This document shows, piece after piece, positions 11,081 through 18,035 of a DNA stretch of 34,917 nucleotides. Made by a program: the position numbers and the translations under genes. This stretch comes from Burkholderiales bacterium (GTDB taxonomy: Bacteria > Pseudomonadota > Gammaproteobacteria > Burkholderiales > UBA11063). Location: contig JAIEPY010000002.1 in the NCBI GenBank assembly GCA_019748155.1, positions 1 through 34,917 on the forward strand, in the 5' to 3' direction. Positions within the stretch are counted from its first letter, which is position 1, and every line of letters begins with the position of its first letter. The notes under the pieces were generated by a model. It ran no database searches. It was not told where the DNA came from and saw nothing but the letters and a program-made list of their open reading frames with translations.

Positions 11081-11512
11081 AATTGATGTGTTTAAATCAT
11101 TATTCAATATTTGTAAAAAATTTATAGTTTTTGGATTGCTCAATTCTTTAAGAGTATATTGATTAAGATGCCTGTAAAAACTTTCTGTTGCGCCAGCTAA
11201 TAAACCGCGTAAATTGCATGCTCTACTAAGTATACAAGATTCGCAGTCAAGCAATTCATCATCACCTTCTAAAATTCTTATCACATCTCCAATTTTTAAA
11301 TTGTCACTTTTTTGATCATAAATTAATCCACCATTTCTCCCCCTTACAGATTTAATCCACTTTTTGTGCACCATAAAATTTAGCGATTTAATCAAATGGT
11401 TCTTTGATATACCATAAATAGCAACTAGTTCATTAATGGTAACTATTCTATCCGATTGTTTTAGATACATAATAGATTTTAGACTAATGTCTGTAAATAA
11501 TGTTAATTGCAT
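11072..11512 (-). CDS. nsrR: NsrR-like Rrf2-family repressor, nitric-oxide sensing
   Basis: Rrf2-family winged-helix repressor with an Fe-S cluster; NsrR loses DNA binding when NO attacks the cluster. Length is 146 residues. N-terminus MQLTLFTDISLKSIMYL and helix-turn-helix region TINELVAIYGISKNHLIKSLNFM match NsrR. The wing is VRGRNGGL. The three ligands are C90, C93 and C99 in LDCESCILSRACNLRG. The C-x2-C-x5-C spacing is shorter in the first gap than that of the E. coli protein (C-x4-C-x5-C). The end FYRHLNQYTLKEL fits the NsrR C-terminal helix. It is divergent from hmp, the usual NsrR target. Codon use (AGA/AGG Arg, ATA Ile) differs from leuS. A TATAAT-like -10 on the minus strand sits at 11546-11551. 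Confidence 0.88.
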   Translation of the reverse strand: MQLTLFTDISLKSIMYLKQSDRIVTINELVAIYGISKNHLIKSLNFMVHKKWIKSVRGRNGGLIYDQKSDNLKIGDVIRILEGDDELLDCESCILSRACNLRGLLAGATESFYRHLNQYTLKELSNPKTINFLQILNNDLNTSIRR

Positions 11513-11917
11513 ATTGATCCAAGAATATAAATATTGACAAAATATATTATAGGTTAGACAATCAAAGCTGATTATTTCTAGCCAATTTTAGTATTATAGC
11601 ATAGATGTTTTCATTACTATAATGGAATCTAAACTTACATTCTTTGAAGTTAAGCTTAAATGTATTTTTACATAAATCATGAAACTTAATTAATTTTGTC
11701 TTAGCAAAAGATCAAAATTTTTCTATGTCATTAATGAGATATTTACGAATAAGTAAAAATAAACTTGTATTTGAAATGCAAGATTAAGTATAATAGTGTA
11801 GTTAAGCATAAAAATTCACAGTGTTTGTTGGTTTAAATAGTGTGTTGCTTGATTTATTAGTGGGCACAAAATAATTAATCTAAACTCTATATTAATTTAT
11901 AAAAAGGAAATATTTAT
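11513..11917. promoter_or_regulatory. nsrR-hmp divergent intergenic region
   Basis: A 405-base AT-rich region without a credible gene. It holds a minus-strand TATAAT (11546-11551) with a weak -35 for nsrR and, near the other end, the hmp promoter with its palindromic operator (11762-11794). A 5' leader of about 115 bases separates the hmp start of transcription from its ATG. I see no further clear structure. Confidence 0.7.
11762..11794 (+). promoter_or_regulatory. hmp promoter with NsrR-type operator
   Basis: -35 TTGTAT (11765-11770), an 18-base spacer and a perfect TATAAT (11789-11794). Overlapping the -35 and spacer is an 11-1-11 inverted repeat centred on G11773: AACTTGTATTT (11762-11772) and AAATGCAAGAT (11774-11784), with 9 of 11 positions symmetric. 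The arms resemble the known NsrR half-site (AAGATGCATTT type). Repressor bound here would block RNA polymerase. Confidence 0.75.
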
Positions 11918-13105
11918 ATGATGAACTCTAAACAAGAAACTATTGTACAGAATACACTGCCATTAGTTGCAGAAAATCTATCAAAAATAATTGACAAATT
12001 TTATCAGATTCTACTAGATGAAAATCCAGCATTAAAAAATGTATTTAATTCAACGAATCAAAAAACAGGGCTACAATCTAAATCATTAGCAAACGCTATT
12101 GCTGTTTTTGCTATGAATTATAACAATCTAAATGCAATTCAAGACATGATTAGACAAATTGCACATAAACATTGTAGTGTTGGAGTGACTGCTGAACAAT
12201 ATACAATTGTAGGAACAACACTTTTAGCTGCAATTGATAATATCCTCGGAGATATCGTAACTGAAGAAATAAGAGATGCATGGGCTGCTTTTTATTGGAC
12301 ATTTGCAGATATATTAATTAAAACAGAAAGAGAATTATACCTTAACACACCTACTTTAAATAAGAATCAATTCAAATCATTTAAAATAGTAAATAAAATA
12401 GCTGAAGCAATTAATGTGTTTTCATTATACTTGAAACCAGAAGATGGTTGTTTATATGACTTTAAACCAGGTCAATATGTTAGTCTTAAGGTTAAATTAG
12501 GTGAGTATGAACAAATTCGTCAATATAGCCTTTCAGATATCCAGAACCAAGAATATATACGAATCACTATTAAGCGGGAAGAAAATTATGATAGTGACTC
12601 CATGGCTGTATCAAACTATATCTATGATAATTTAGCAGTGGGTGATACTCTTGATATTTCTGCTCCATATGGTACATTTGTGCTAAACCCAAGCCCATCA
12701 AATATAACATTTATCTCTGCTGGAGTTGGTATTACACCTGTAATGAGTATGCTAAAAACATTAATGCACAATCAAGGAAAACAAAAAGTTAACTTTATTT
12801 ATTTAGCTGAGAATAGTGAACATCATGTTTTTAAACAGGAGCTAAAGAGTATTCAGGGGTTAAATCTAAATAAATTCATTTACTATAGAAGTCCTTTAGT
12901 TAATGACGTAATTAATCAAGATTACAACTATGTAAATTTTGACTTTAACGACTTACAAAAGTATGCTTCTCAAGATATGGAATACTACGTTTGTGCCAGC
13001 GACAGTATAGTTAATAAAATAAATGCAACATTAACAAGCCTAGGTATTGATAAAAATAAAATACACGATGAGATATTTCAGCCGGATGGATGGATTATTA
13101 ATTAA
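11918..13105 (+). CDS. hmp: Flavohemoglobin, nitric oxide dioxygenase
   Basis: Cytoplasmic enzyme that oxidises NO to nitrate using O2 and NAD(P)H. Length is 395 residues, collinear with E. coli Hmp. Globin domain 1-140 has Tyr29 (B10), Gln53 (E7) and proximal His85 in IAHKHCSV. The FAD-binding barrel includes the RQYS motif (201-204) and KPGQYVSL. The NAD domain has SAGVGITPVMSML (267-279). The family's C-terminal 'YxCGP' motif reads YYVCASD here. AAGGAAA lies before the ATG; the next codon is also ATG, so the start could be three bases later. Regulation by NsrR is likely from the adjacent gene and the operator. Codon use is richer in AGA and ATA than in neighbouring housekeeping genes. Confidence 0.96.
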   Translation: MMNSKQETIVQNTLPLVAENLSKIIDKFYQILLDENPALKNVFNSTNQKTGLQSKSLANAIAVFAMNYNNLNAIQDMIRQIAHKHCSVGVTAEQYTIVGTTLLAAIDNILGDIVTEEIRDAWAAFYWTFADILIKTERELYLNTPTLNKNQFKSFKIVNKIAEAINVFSLYLKPEDGCLYDFKPGQYVSLKVKLGEYEQIRQYSLSDIQNQEYIRITIKREENYDSDSMAVSNYIYDNLAVGDTLDISAPYGTFVLNPSPSNITFISAGVGITPVMSMLKTLMHNQGKQKVNFIYLAENSEHHVFKQELKSIQGLNLNKFIYYRSPLVNDVINQDYNYVNFDFNDLQKYASQDMEYYVCASDSIVNKINATLTSLGIDKNKIHDEIFQPDGWIIN

Positions 13106-13149
13106 GTAGTTTAGGGATAGGTAATTAACTAGGATTGGGGTAAAGCACT

Positions 13150-13959
13150 ATGCGTTCAGAGCTGGAATATAAATTAGTTAAAACCAAACATGGTCAAACT
13201 GGCTATGTGAGTTTAGGTAGCGGTAAGCCTTTAATTATGTTAGTTGGTTACTCCGGTAACTTGCTTCATTGGAATAGCGAACTAATTTATCGCCTTGCAG
13301 AAAATTTTACCGTCTATTTGCCAGATAATCGTCGCGTTGGGTTAAGCGAGTCAAGCAATACTCTTTCGATGGAAGGGCTGGCTCAGGATGTGATTGACTT
13401 TATTGAGGCTCTGGAGTTAAATAAACCATTCTTGTGTGGTTGGTCTATGGGTGGCATTATTGCGCAGGCACTAGCTTATGAGCGAGCGGACTTAATTAGC
13501 GGGATGGTGCTGATCGCCAGCCAAGCTGATTATAGCTATACTATGGGAGGATTACACACTTTGGTACGTAATCTGCGTGAGCATCCCGGACGTGAAAATC
13601 GTGAGAAATTAACCGAATTATTTTTTTCTGAATTACCAAATATTGAGTTTCGTAAATATCTAGCCAGATCAATTTTGCATATTGCTGGCTATATTTATCC
13701 ATATAAGGAGCACGCGCAACAGCTACAAGATCATGCGGTAAAAAATTGGTTACAGCGAGCTGAACAATTAGAAGGGCTTAATTTACCCGTTTTAATCACT
13801 ACGGCACGGAATGATCTGGTAACCAAACCTGAGGCTAGCTGGTACTTACATACAAAATTAACCAATTCCAAATTAATCAGTTACCAAACTGGCGGACATT
13901 TTTTTATGCATCGTTATGCCGTAGAATTAGCGGATGAAATTATTAGCTATTTTCAATAG
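13150..13959 (+). CDS. Alpha/beta-fold hydrolase
   Basis: A serine hydrolase of unknown substrate, 269 residues, without a signal peptide. The nucleophile elbow GWSMG puts Ser at residue 99. Candidate triad partners are Asp222 (TARNDLVTKPE) and His250 (TGGHFFMHR). The oxyanion-side loop is LVGYSGNLLHWN, where many relatives have HGxG. An LPDNRRVGLSE strand-turn is typical of the 3-oxoadipate lactonase/haloperoxidase-like branch. GGGG precedes the ATG. It converges with the CoA-binding protein gene. Function cannot be refined from sequence alone. Confidence 0.9.
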   Translation: MRSELEYKLVKTKHGQTGYVSLGSGKPLIMLVGYSGNLLHWNSELIYRLAENFTVYLPDNRRVGLSESSNTLSMEGLAQDVIDFIEALELNKPFLCGWSMGGIIAQALAYERADLISGMVLIASQADYSYTMGGLHTLVRNLREHPGRENREKLTELFFSELPNIEFRKYLARSILHIAGYIYPYKEHAQQLQDHAVKNWLQRAEQLEGLNLPVLITTARNDLVTKPEASWYLHTKLTNSKLISYQTGGHFFMHRYAVELADEIISYFQ

Positions 13960-13979
13960 AGCGCTAATGCAATATTTGA

Positions 13980-14011
13980 TTTAGTGATCTGGAAAACCTA
14001 AGATCACTAAA
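13980..14011 (-). repeat. Perfect inverted repeat at the end of the CoA-binding gene
   Basis: The 11-base arms TTTAGTGATCT (13980-13990) and AGATCACTAAA (14001-14011) pair perfectly around a 10-base loop. The hairpin covers the last codons and stop of the minus-strand gene and lies 20 bases from the end of the convergent hydrolase gene. There is no T-tract, so it may be a weak bidirectional terminator or an RNA 3'-end stabiliser. Confidence 0.6.
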
Positions 14012-14379
14012 ATACAACTGCCATCAGCGATTACATTAATCCCATAATCATGACATTTTTGGACTGCCAGATTACTTTGTGCACCAGGTTGCATCCAGAT
14101 GTTTGTGATGCCTTTTGCGTGTGCCTGATCCACGATTTTTTCTGTTAGACTAGGTGGTGTGATAATCGAAATACTCTTAACTTCATCTGGTAATTCAGCT
14201 ATACTTTTATAACAATTAATACCTTCAATTATCATTTCCAGAGGGTGCACCGGATAGACGGTTTTATTGTTTTGCTGATAACAACGTAAGACTTTGTTGC
14301 CAAATTTATCACGATTAGTTGATGCACCAACTACCGCATAGGCATCGGATTTGAAAAATTTTTCAATTGATGTTTGCAT
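13981..14379 (-). CDS. CoA-binding domain protein (YccU-like)
   Basis: A 132-residue single-domain protein with the Rossmann-like succinyl-CoA-synthetase-alpha-type CoA-binding fold. The motif YAVVGASTNRDKFGNKV (about 14-30) is the nucleotide/CoA loop. Other conserved stretches are VYPVHP, ITPPSLTEKIV, GITNIWMQPGAQS and the DGSCILV end, as in the YccU family. The biological role of this family is not established. AAGGAAA stands before the ATG. The gene ends in a perfect hairpin that includes its stop codon. Confidence 0.88.
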   Translation of the reverse strand: MQTSIEKFFKSDAYAVVGASTNRDKFGNKVLRCYQQNNKTVYPVHPLEMIIEGINCYKSIAELPDEVKSISIITPPSLTEKIVDQAHAKGITNIWMQPGAQSNLAVQKCHDYGINVIADGSCILVILGFPDH

Positions 14380-14539
14380 TTTTTTCCTTATCTACAGTCA
14401 GGTTTTAGCCACAAAATTAGATACTTGTTATAAACTTGAAAATATTTAGTGAAATACAATTTGACTCACTCAGGATTTTAACATTGATAAAAATTTTATT
14501 AAATAATATTTTTAGTAAAGAAAGCTGTCGTAAAACTAT

Positions 14540-15267
14540 TTAATAAGTAATTAACTCTGGAATGGTTTGTTCGACTTTAGTTAGAAGCGTTTGTGGGATA
14601 TAGTGATCAAAGCCTAAATGTAAAAGCTTATCAAAAAGTGCTTGCGGCTATAGACTTCAAATTTTATAAAAAGCTGATTTCTAAATAGGCTGTCGATTGC
14701 ACTTTTAGTGATGTTGTGCCCTTCTACTTTAGCTAAAATCAATGCAATATCTTCGCTTCCTAAACCTGCTAGAAATAGGAAAATAGCTTCTTTCTCACGC
14801 TTGGTAAGCTTGTATTTGCCAATGTCAATCTCGTATGAATATTTGTAGATCTCTAATGAGCGCAAAATCTGAAGCTGCAGGCTGGAGAAAGATAATTTTT
14901 CATAATAGCAGTAAATTCCAACGACATTATCGCTATCAGGATTGATTATCGGCGTTTTTTCCAGTGAGAAGGGCTGAACTCTACCATTATATTCAGTAAC
15001 GGCTAAAGTGCGAATTTTTTGCCGTTGTTTGATAATTTTTTCTTTGTCGAATTCATTTTGTTCGGCGAAATGTTTTTCATTAGTGACAATAAATGCTTGC
15101 TGACCAATAATTGAACTATCATAATTAAATACTTTATTGTACAAGGGACTGCTGTAGATAATGTTCAAATCCGGGGCACGGACTAGTGTGCACCAGTTAT
15201 CAATATAATTATCAAATTGTTTAAATCCGTTGATGATTTTATCAATAAACTTTTTATCGTTTAACAT
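14540..15267 (-). pseudogene. PAS-LuxR-type regulator with apparent frameshift near its 3' end
   Basis: Probable transcription regulator. The uninterrupted frame (14614-15267) gives 217 residues: an N-terminal PAS-like sensor part (about 15-125, DNWCTLVRAPDLNIIYSS... VVGIYCYYEKL) and a LuxR-type helix-turn-helix (KLTKREKEAIFLFLAGLGSEDIA... ITKSAIDSLFRNQLFIKF). It ends abruptly after KFEVYS in an unrelated-looking tail. One added base near 14644-14648 restores a second frame that reads PQALFDKLLHLGFDHYIPQ and onwards to a TAA at 14540-14542, the natural last helix of such domains. So it is either a one-base deletion (recent inactivation), a sequencing error, or a shortened functional protein. 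GGAG precedes the ATG at 15265-15267. It lies downstream of the feo genes on the same strand but has its own promoter. Confidence 0.7.
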
Positions 15268-15289
15268 TTAATTTAACTCCAGGCATATA

Positions 15290-15319
15290 ATTACAAAAGA
15301 GAGCTGTTCTCATTTGCAA
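15290..15319 (-). promoter_or_regulatory. Promoter of the PAS-LuxR gene with Fur-like spacer element
   Basis: Read on the minus strand: TTGCAA (15314-15319), an 18-base spacer and TGTAAT (15290-15295). The spacer starts ATGAGAACAGCTCTC, an imperfect inverted repeat (GAGAAC A GCTCTC). Layout and -35 are the same as at the feoA promoter, where the spacer holds a perfect Fur-like palindrome. Confidence 0.55.
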
Positions 15320-15403
15320 GAATAGCATAATTGTTGGAGTTATTTAGATAAAAAGTTGTATTTACGCCTCATTTATGTAGCTTAATGTTTTACAACCTCC
15401 GCT

Positions 15404-15610
15404 TTAATTACGAGAAACTAGGTTAATTACCTTTGATTGTGTAGGTTCAGGCGGTGAACTAAATTTTTTAACAGTTGTTGCACAACTGCCACTACATCCT
15501 GAACAAATACTCCCGCATCCTTTGCGCGCCGTGGCAAAAGTTCGGTAAAGGTATATTCCTGCAGCTAAAATAACTAGCGAGATTAACGAAATATCAAATA
15601 AGTGTCCCAT
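15404..15610 (-). CDS. FeoB-associated Cys-rich membrane protein
   Basis: A 68-residue peptide with one N-terminal membrane span (LFDISLISLVILAAGIYLY) followed by a Cys cluster, C32, C36, C39 and C43 (KGCGSICSGCSGSC). This is the pattern of the small FeoB-associated proteins found next to ferrous iron transporters. It starts 14 bases after the feoB stop, so it is probably co-transcribed. The Cys cluster on the membrane surface could handle Fe(II) or an Fe-S group; the function is not proven in the family. Confidence 0.85.
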   Translation of the reverse strand: MGHLFDISLISLVILAAGIYLYRTFATARKGCGSICSGCSGSCATTVKKFSSPPEPTQSKVINLVSRN

Positions 15611-15624
15611 GAGATAGCTCCCGA

Positions 15625-17559
15625 TTAATGTATTAACGATAATGTTATGCGATAAACTACAAACGATGCACCATAAGCCAATAACATCTGATAAGCAAAC
15701 ATTACTATCGGCCAGCGCCAGCTATTGGTTTCCCGTTTAGCAACCGCTAAAGTTGAGATGCATTGCGGGGCAAAAACATACCAGGCAATCAATGATAAGG
15801 CTGTAGCAATACTCCATTGATGCTGTAAAATTACTGCCAAACTTTGACGAACGCTGTCATCGCTTCCACTGAGCGCAAAGATGGTTGCTAGCACAGACAC
15901 AGCCACTTCACGGGCTGCCATGCCTGGAATTAGAGCAACGACGATTTGCCAACTGAAACCAATTGGTGCAAATAATGGCTCGAGAAATTTACCAACTATT
16001 CCGGCAATGCTATAATCAATCGCAGGGGCTGTAGCATTAACAGGTGGCGTAGGAAACGAAGATAAGAACCAAATTATAATCATTACCGCCAAGATAATCG
16101 TACCAGCACGTTTGATGAACGATTTAGCTGGCTTAATTAATTCTATCAGTATATTATATGGATTTGGAAATTTGTAGCTCGGTAACTCTAAAATCAATGG
16201 TTGTCTGTCACCACGGAAAAAGAAAAATTTGAAAATGAATGCCATGATTAAGCCTGAAAATATTCCGGCGACAAATAACCCAAACATTACCAAACCTTGC
16301 AAATTAGCAAAGCCCCACACGGTCTTAACTGGAATAAACGCACCGATTAACAAAGTGTAGATGGGTAGGCGTGCAGAACAAGTCATCAGCGGTGCAATTA
16401 GAATTGTTACTAAGCGATCTTTACGATTTTCAATCGTGCGCGTTGCCATAATCCCCGGAATTGCACAAGCAAAGCTTGAAAGCAGGGGAATAAATGCTCG
16501 TCCGTGCAACCCAACGCCACCCATCAGCTTATCCATCAGGAATGCCGCTCGTGCCATGTATCCAGTATCTTCTAAGATAATGATAAAGAGTGAGATGGTT
16601 AAAATTTGCGGTAAGAAGACGATGATTGAACCAACTCCGGCAATAATTCCATTGGCTAACAGACTAATCGCAAAACTATTCGGGTCAAGAGCTGCAACAT
16701 AACTTTGTGCCGAGTCAAAAAAATCTTGCATTAATCCTTGTGGAATGGTTGCCCAGCTAAATACGGCCTGAAACATGAGAAATAAAATTGTCAGCAGAAT
16801 TATAAGCCCCAGAACTGGCTGGAGTAAAATCTGATCAATTTTATGCGACCATACCGATGGCATACCTTTGCGCTTTTCTACCGCCTGAATAATTTCATGG
16901 ACGCGTTTATGATAACTACGTACCATTTCACGATCTGGTTCTTGCCATTGGTTGATATGGACGTGAGTGCCTTGCTTGAATTTATCTAATTCACAGGCTA
17001 ATTCATAAACTCCTGTTTTTTTAGTTGCTGCAGTTTCAATTATTGGACAATCAAGCATTGCAGATAGTTTTTTGATATCATATTCATAACCACGTAAGCG
17101 TGCAATATCACTCATATTCATCGCAATAATCAATGGAATACCAGTTTGTTTTAGTTCAAGAATAAGACGCAGACAGCCACTTAAATTAGTTGCATCAATT
17201 ACCGCCATGATTAGATCTACTGCTTGTTCTTCCTGAAATTGATTAAAGACTACATCACGGGTTACTTTTTCATCCGGGCTTCGTGAGCGTAAGCTGTAAG
17301 TTCCCGGCAGGTCAACCAAGGTAATCAATGTATTTTGCGGGGTTGAGAAATAGCCATGCTTTTTTTCAACGGTTACGCCGGAATAATTCGCAACCTTTTG
17401 ACGGCTCCCTGTAAGAGCATTAAACAACGCAGTTTTACCGCAATTAGGTTTGCCAACTAGTGCAACCCGTAAGTTTTGCCCATGTGCAACATGAGAAGTC
17501 TTTACCTGTTCTTGTTGGTGGTGTAAATTTTTATCTTTCAAGTGTTTTTCGCTATGCAT
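15625..17559 (-). CDS. feoB: Ferrous iron transporter FeoB
   Basis: Inner-membrane Fe(II) transporter with a cytoplasmic GTPase-like domain. Length is 644 residues. G1 is GKPNCGKT (36-43), the G2 region GVT (61-63), G3 DLPG (83-86) and G4 NMSD. A GDI-like spacer follows, then the gate-type membrane domains (LLANGIIAGVGSIIVFLPQI and GYMARAAFLMDKLMGGVGLHGR; the second half ends in AAREVAVSVLATIFA and FAPQCISTLAV). The first 28 residues precede the G domain and contain six His (2, 6, 13, 14, 23, 26), an unusual extension that might bind metal. The start lies 2 bases after the feoA stop, so the genes are translationally close. Expression is probably under Fur via the feoA promoter. Confidence 0.97.
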   Translation of the reverse strand: MHSEKHLKDKNLHHQQEQVKTSHVAHGQNLRVALVGKPNCGKTALFNALTGSRQKVANYSGVTVEKKHGYFSTPQNTLITLVDLPGTYSLRSRSPDEKVTRDVVFNQFQEEQAVDLIMAVIDATNLSGCLRLILELKQTGIPLIIAMNMSDIARLRGYEYDIKKLSAMLDCPIIETAATKKTGVYELACELDKFKQGTHVHINQWQEPDREMVRSYHKRVHEIIQAVEKRKGMPSVWSHKIDQILLQPVLGLIILLTILFLMFQAVFSWATIPQGLMQDFFDSAQSYVAALDPNSFAISLLANGIIAGVGSIIVFLPQILTISLFIIILEDTGYMARAAFLMDKLMGGVGLHGRAFIPLLSSFACAIPGIMATRTIENRKDRLVTILIAPLMTCSARLPIYTLLIGAFIPVKTVWGFANLQGLVMFGLFVAGIFSGLIMAFIFKFFFFRGDRQPLILELPSYKFPNPYNILIELIKPAKSFIKRAGTIILAVMIIIWFLSSFPTPPVNATAPAIDYSIAGIVGKFLEPLFAPIGFSWQIVVALIPGMAAREVAVSVLATIFALSGSDDSVRQSLAVILQHQWSIATALSLIAWYVFAPQCISTLAVAKRETNSWRWPIVMFAYQMLLAYGASFVVYRITLSLIH

Positions 17560-17561
17560 GA

Positions 17562-17843
17562 TTATTTAATTGGCTCTACTAAAATTATCTCTGATTCATT
17601 TCTACGAATTGCAATCGTAGTTCCATCTCCACCGACTTGTACCGCAATTGGGTCACGATTGATAAGTCCAAAATGGAGCACTTTTAATTCAATATTTTCA
17701 ATAATTCCGATTTCGAGAATCCGGCGCTCAAGTTCGCCAGCTTCCAGCTCGACGTCGTGAGGGAGTAGTTGTTCATCAATCTGGCGTACTATGCCTTTTT
17801 GACCTTTATTTAATTTTGATAATGGAATCAGATTTGTTTGCAT
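17562..17843 (-). CDS. feoA: FeoA, cytoplasmic partner of FeoB
   Basis: A 93-residue SH3-like protein that supports FeoB-dependent Fe(II) uptake. Marks of the family: LSKLNKGQKGIVRQI at the N-terminus, RRILEIGIIENIELKVL in the middle (the 'RL.elGl.pG..i.v' segment) and the final strand DGTTIAIRRNESEIILV. It is the first gene of the feo operon, 55 bases downstream of a strong promoter whose spacer is a Fur-like palindrome, so iron repression is expected. Confidence 0.93.
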   Translation of the reverse strand: MQTNLIPLSKLNKGQKGIVRQIDEQLLPHDVELEAGELERRILEIGIIENIELKVLHFGLINRDPIAVQVGGDGTTIAIRRNESEIILVEPIK

Positions 17844-17898
17844 GGTATTTTTTCACAGTTTGCTTAACAGCAGAATAACGTTATTTATTTCAGGGATT

Positions 17899-17928
17899 AT
17901 TATAGATGAGAATAATTCTCATTTGCAA
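17899..17928 (-). promoter_or_regulatory. feoA promoter with Fur box
   Basis: On the minus strand: TTGCAA (17923-17928), an 18-base spacer and TATAAT (17899-17904). The spacer contains a perfect 8-1-8 palindrome, ATGAGAAT and ATTCTCAT around one base (17906-17922), close to the Fur consensus core. A bound repressor would sit exactly between the two promoter hexamers. Confidence 0.85.
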
Positions 17929-18035
17929 GTTTATTTTGTGTGTATTTTATGATTATTGAGGATGCTTAATGGAAGTTGTTGTTTTGTGTTAAAATCGTGG
18001 TGGTCTTTGTGATTATAAAATATTTGGGAAATAAT

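Noticed and set aside
11534-11539. TTGACA on the plus strand as a second hmp promoter
   Set aside because: The hexamer 17 bases downstream (GACAAT) is weak and the position is nearly 400 bases from the gene; the promoter at 11765-11794 is much better.
14461-14489. TTGACT with TTGATA 17 bases later on the plus strand, as an antisense promoter into the PAS-LuxR gene
   Set aside because: The -10 is a poor match and no plus-strand gene follows, so there is no support beyond chance in an AT-rich region.
16361-16702. 113-codon plus-strand frame inside feoB
   Set aside because: It is antisense to the conserved FeoB membrane domain and shows no ribosome site or recognisable protein.
17976-18035. 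Upstream ATG as the dapE start
   Set aside because: The extra 20 residues are hydrophobic and unlike DapE N-termini; the GTG at 18036 has a good ribosome site and gives normal length.
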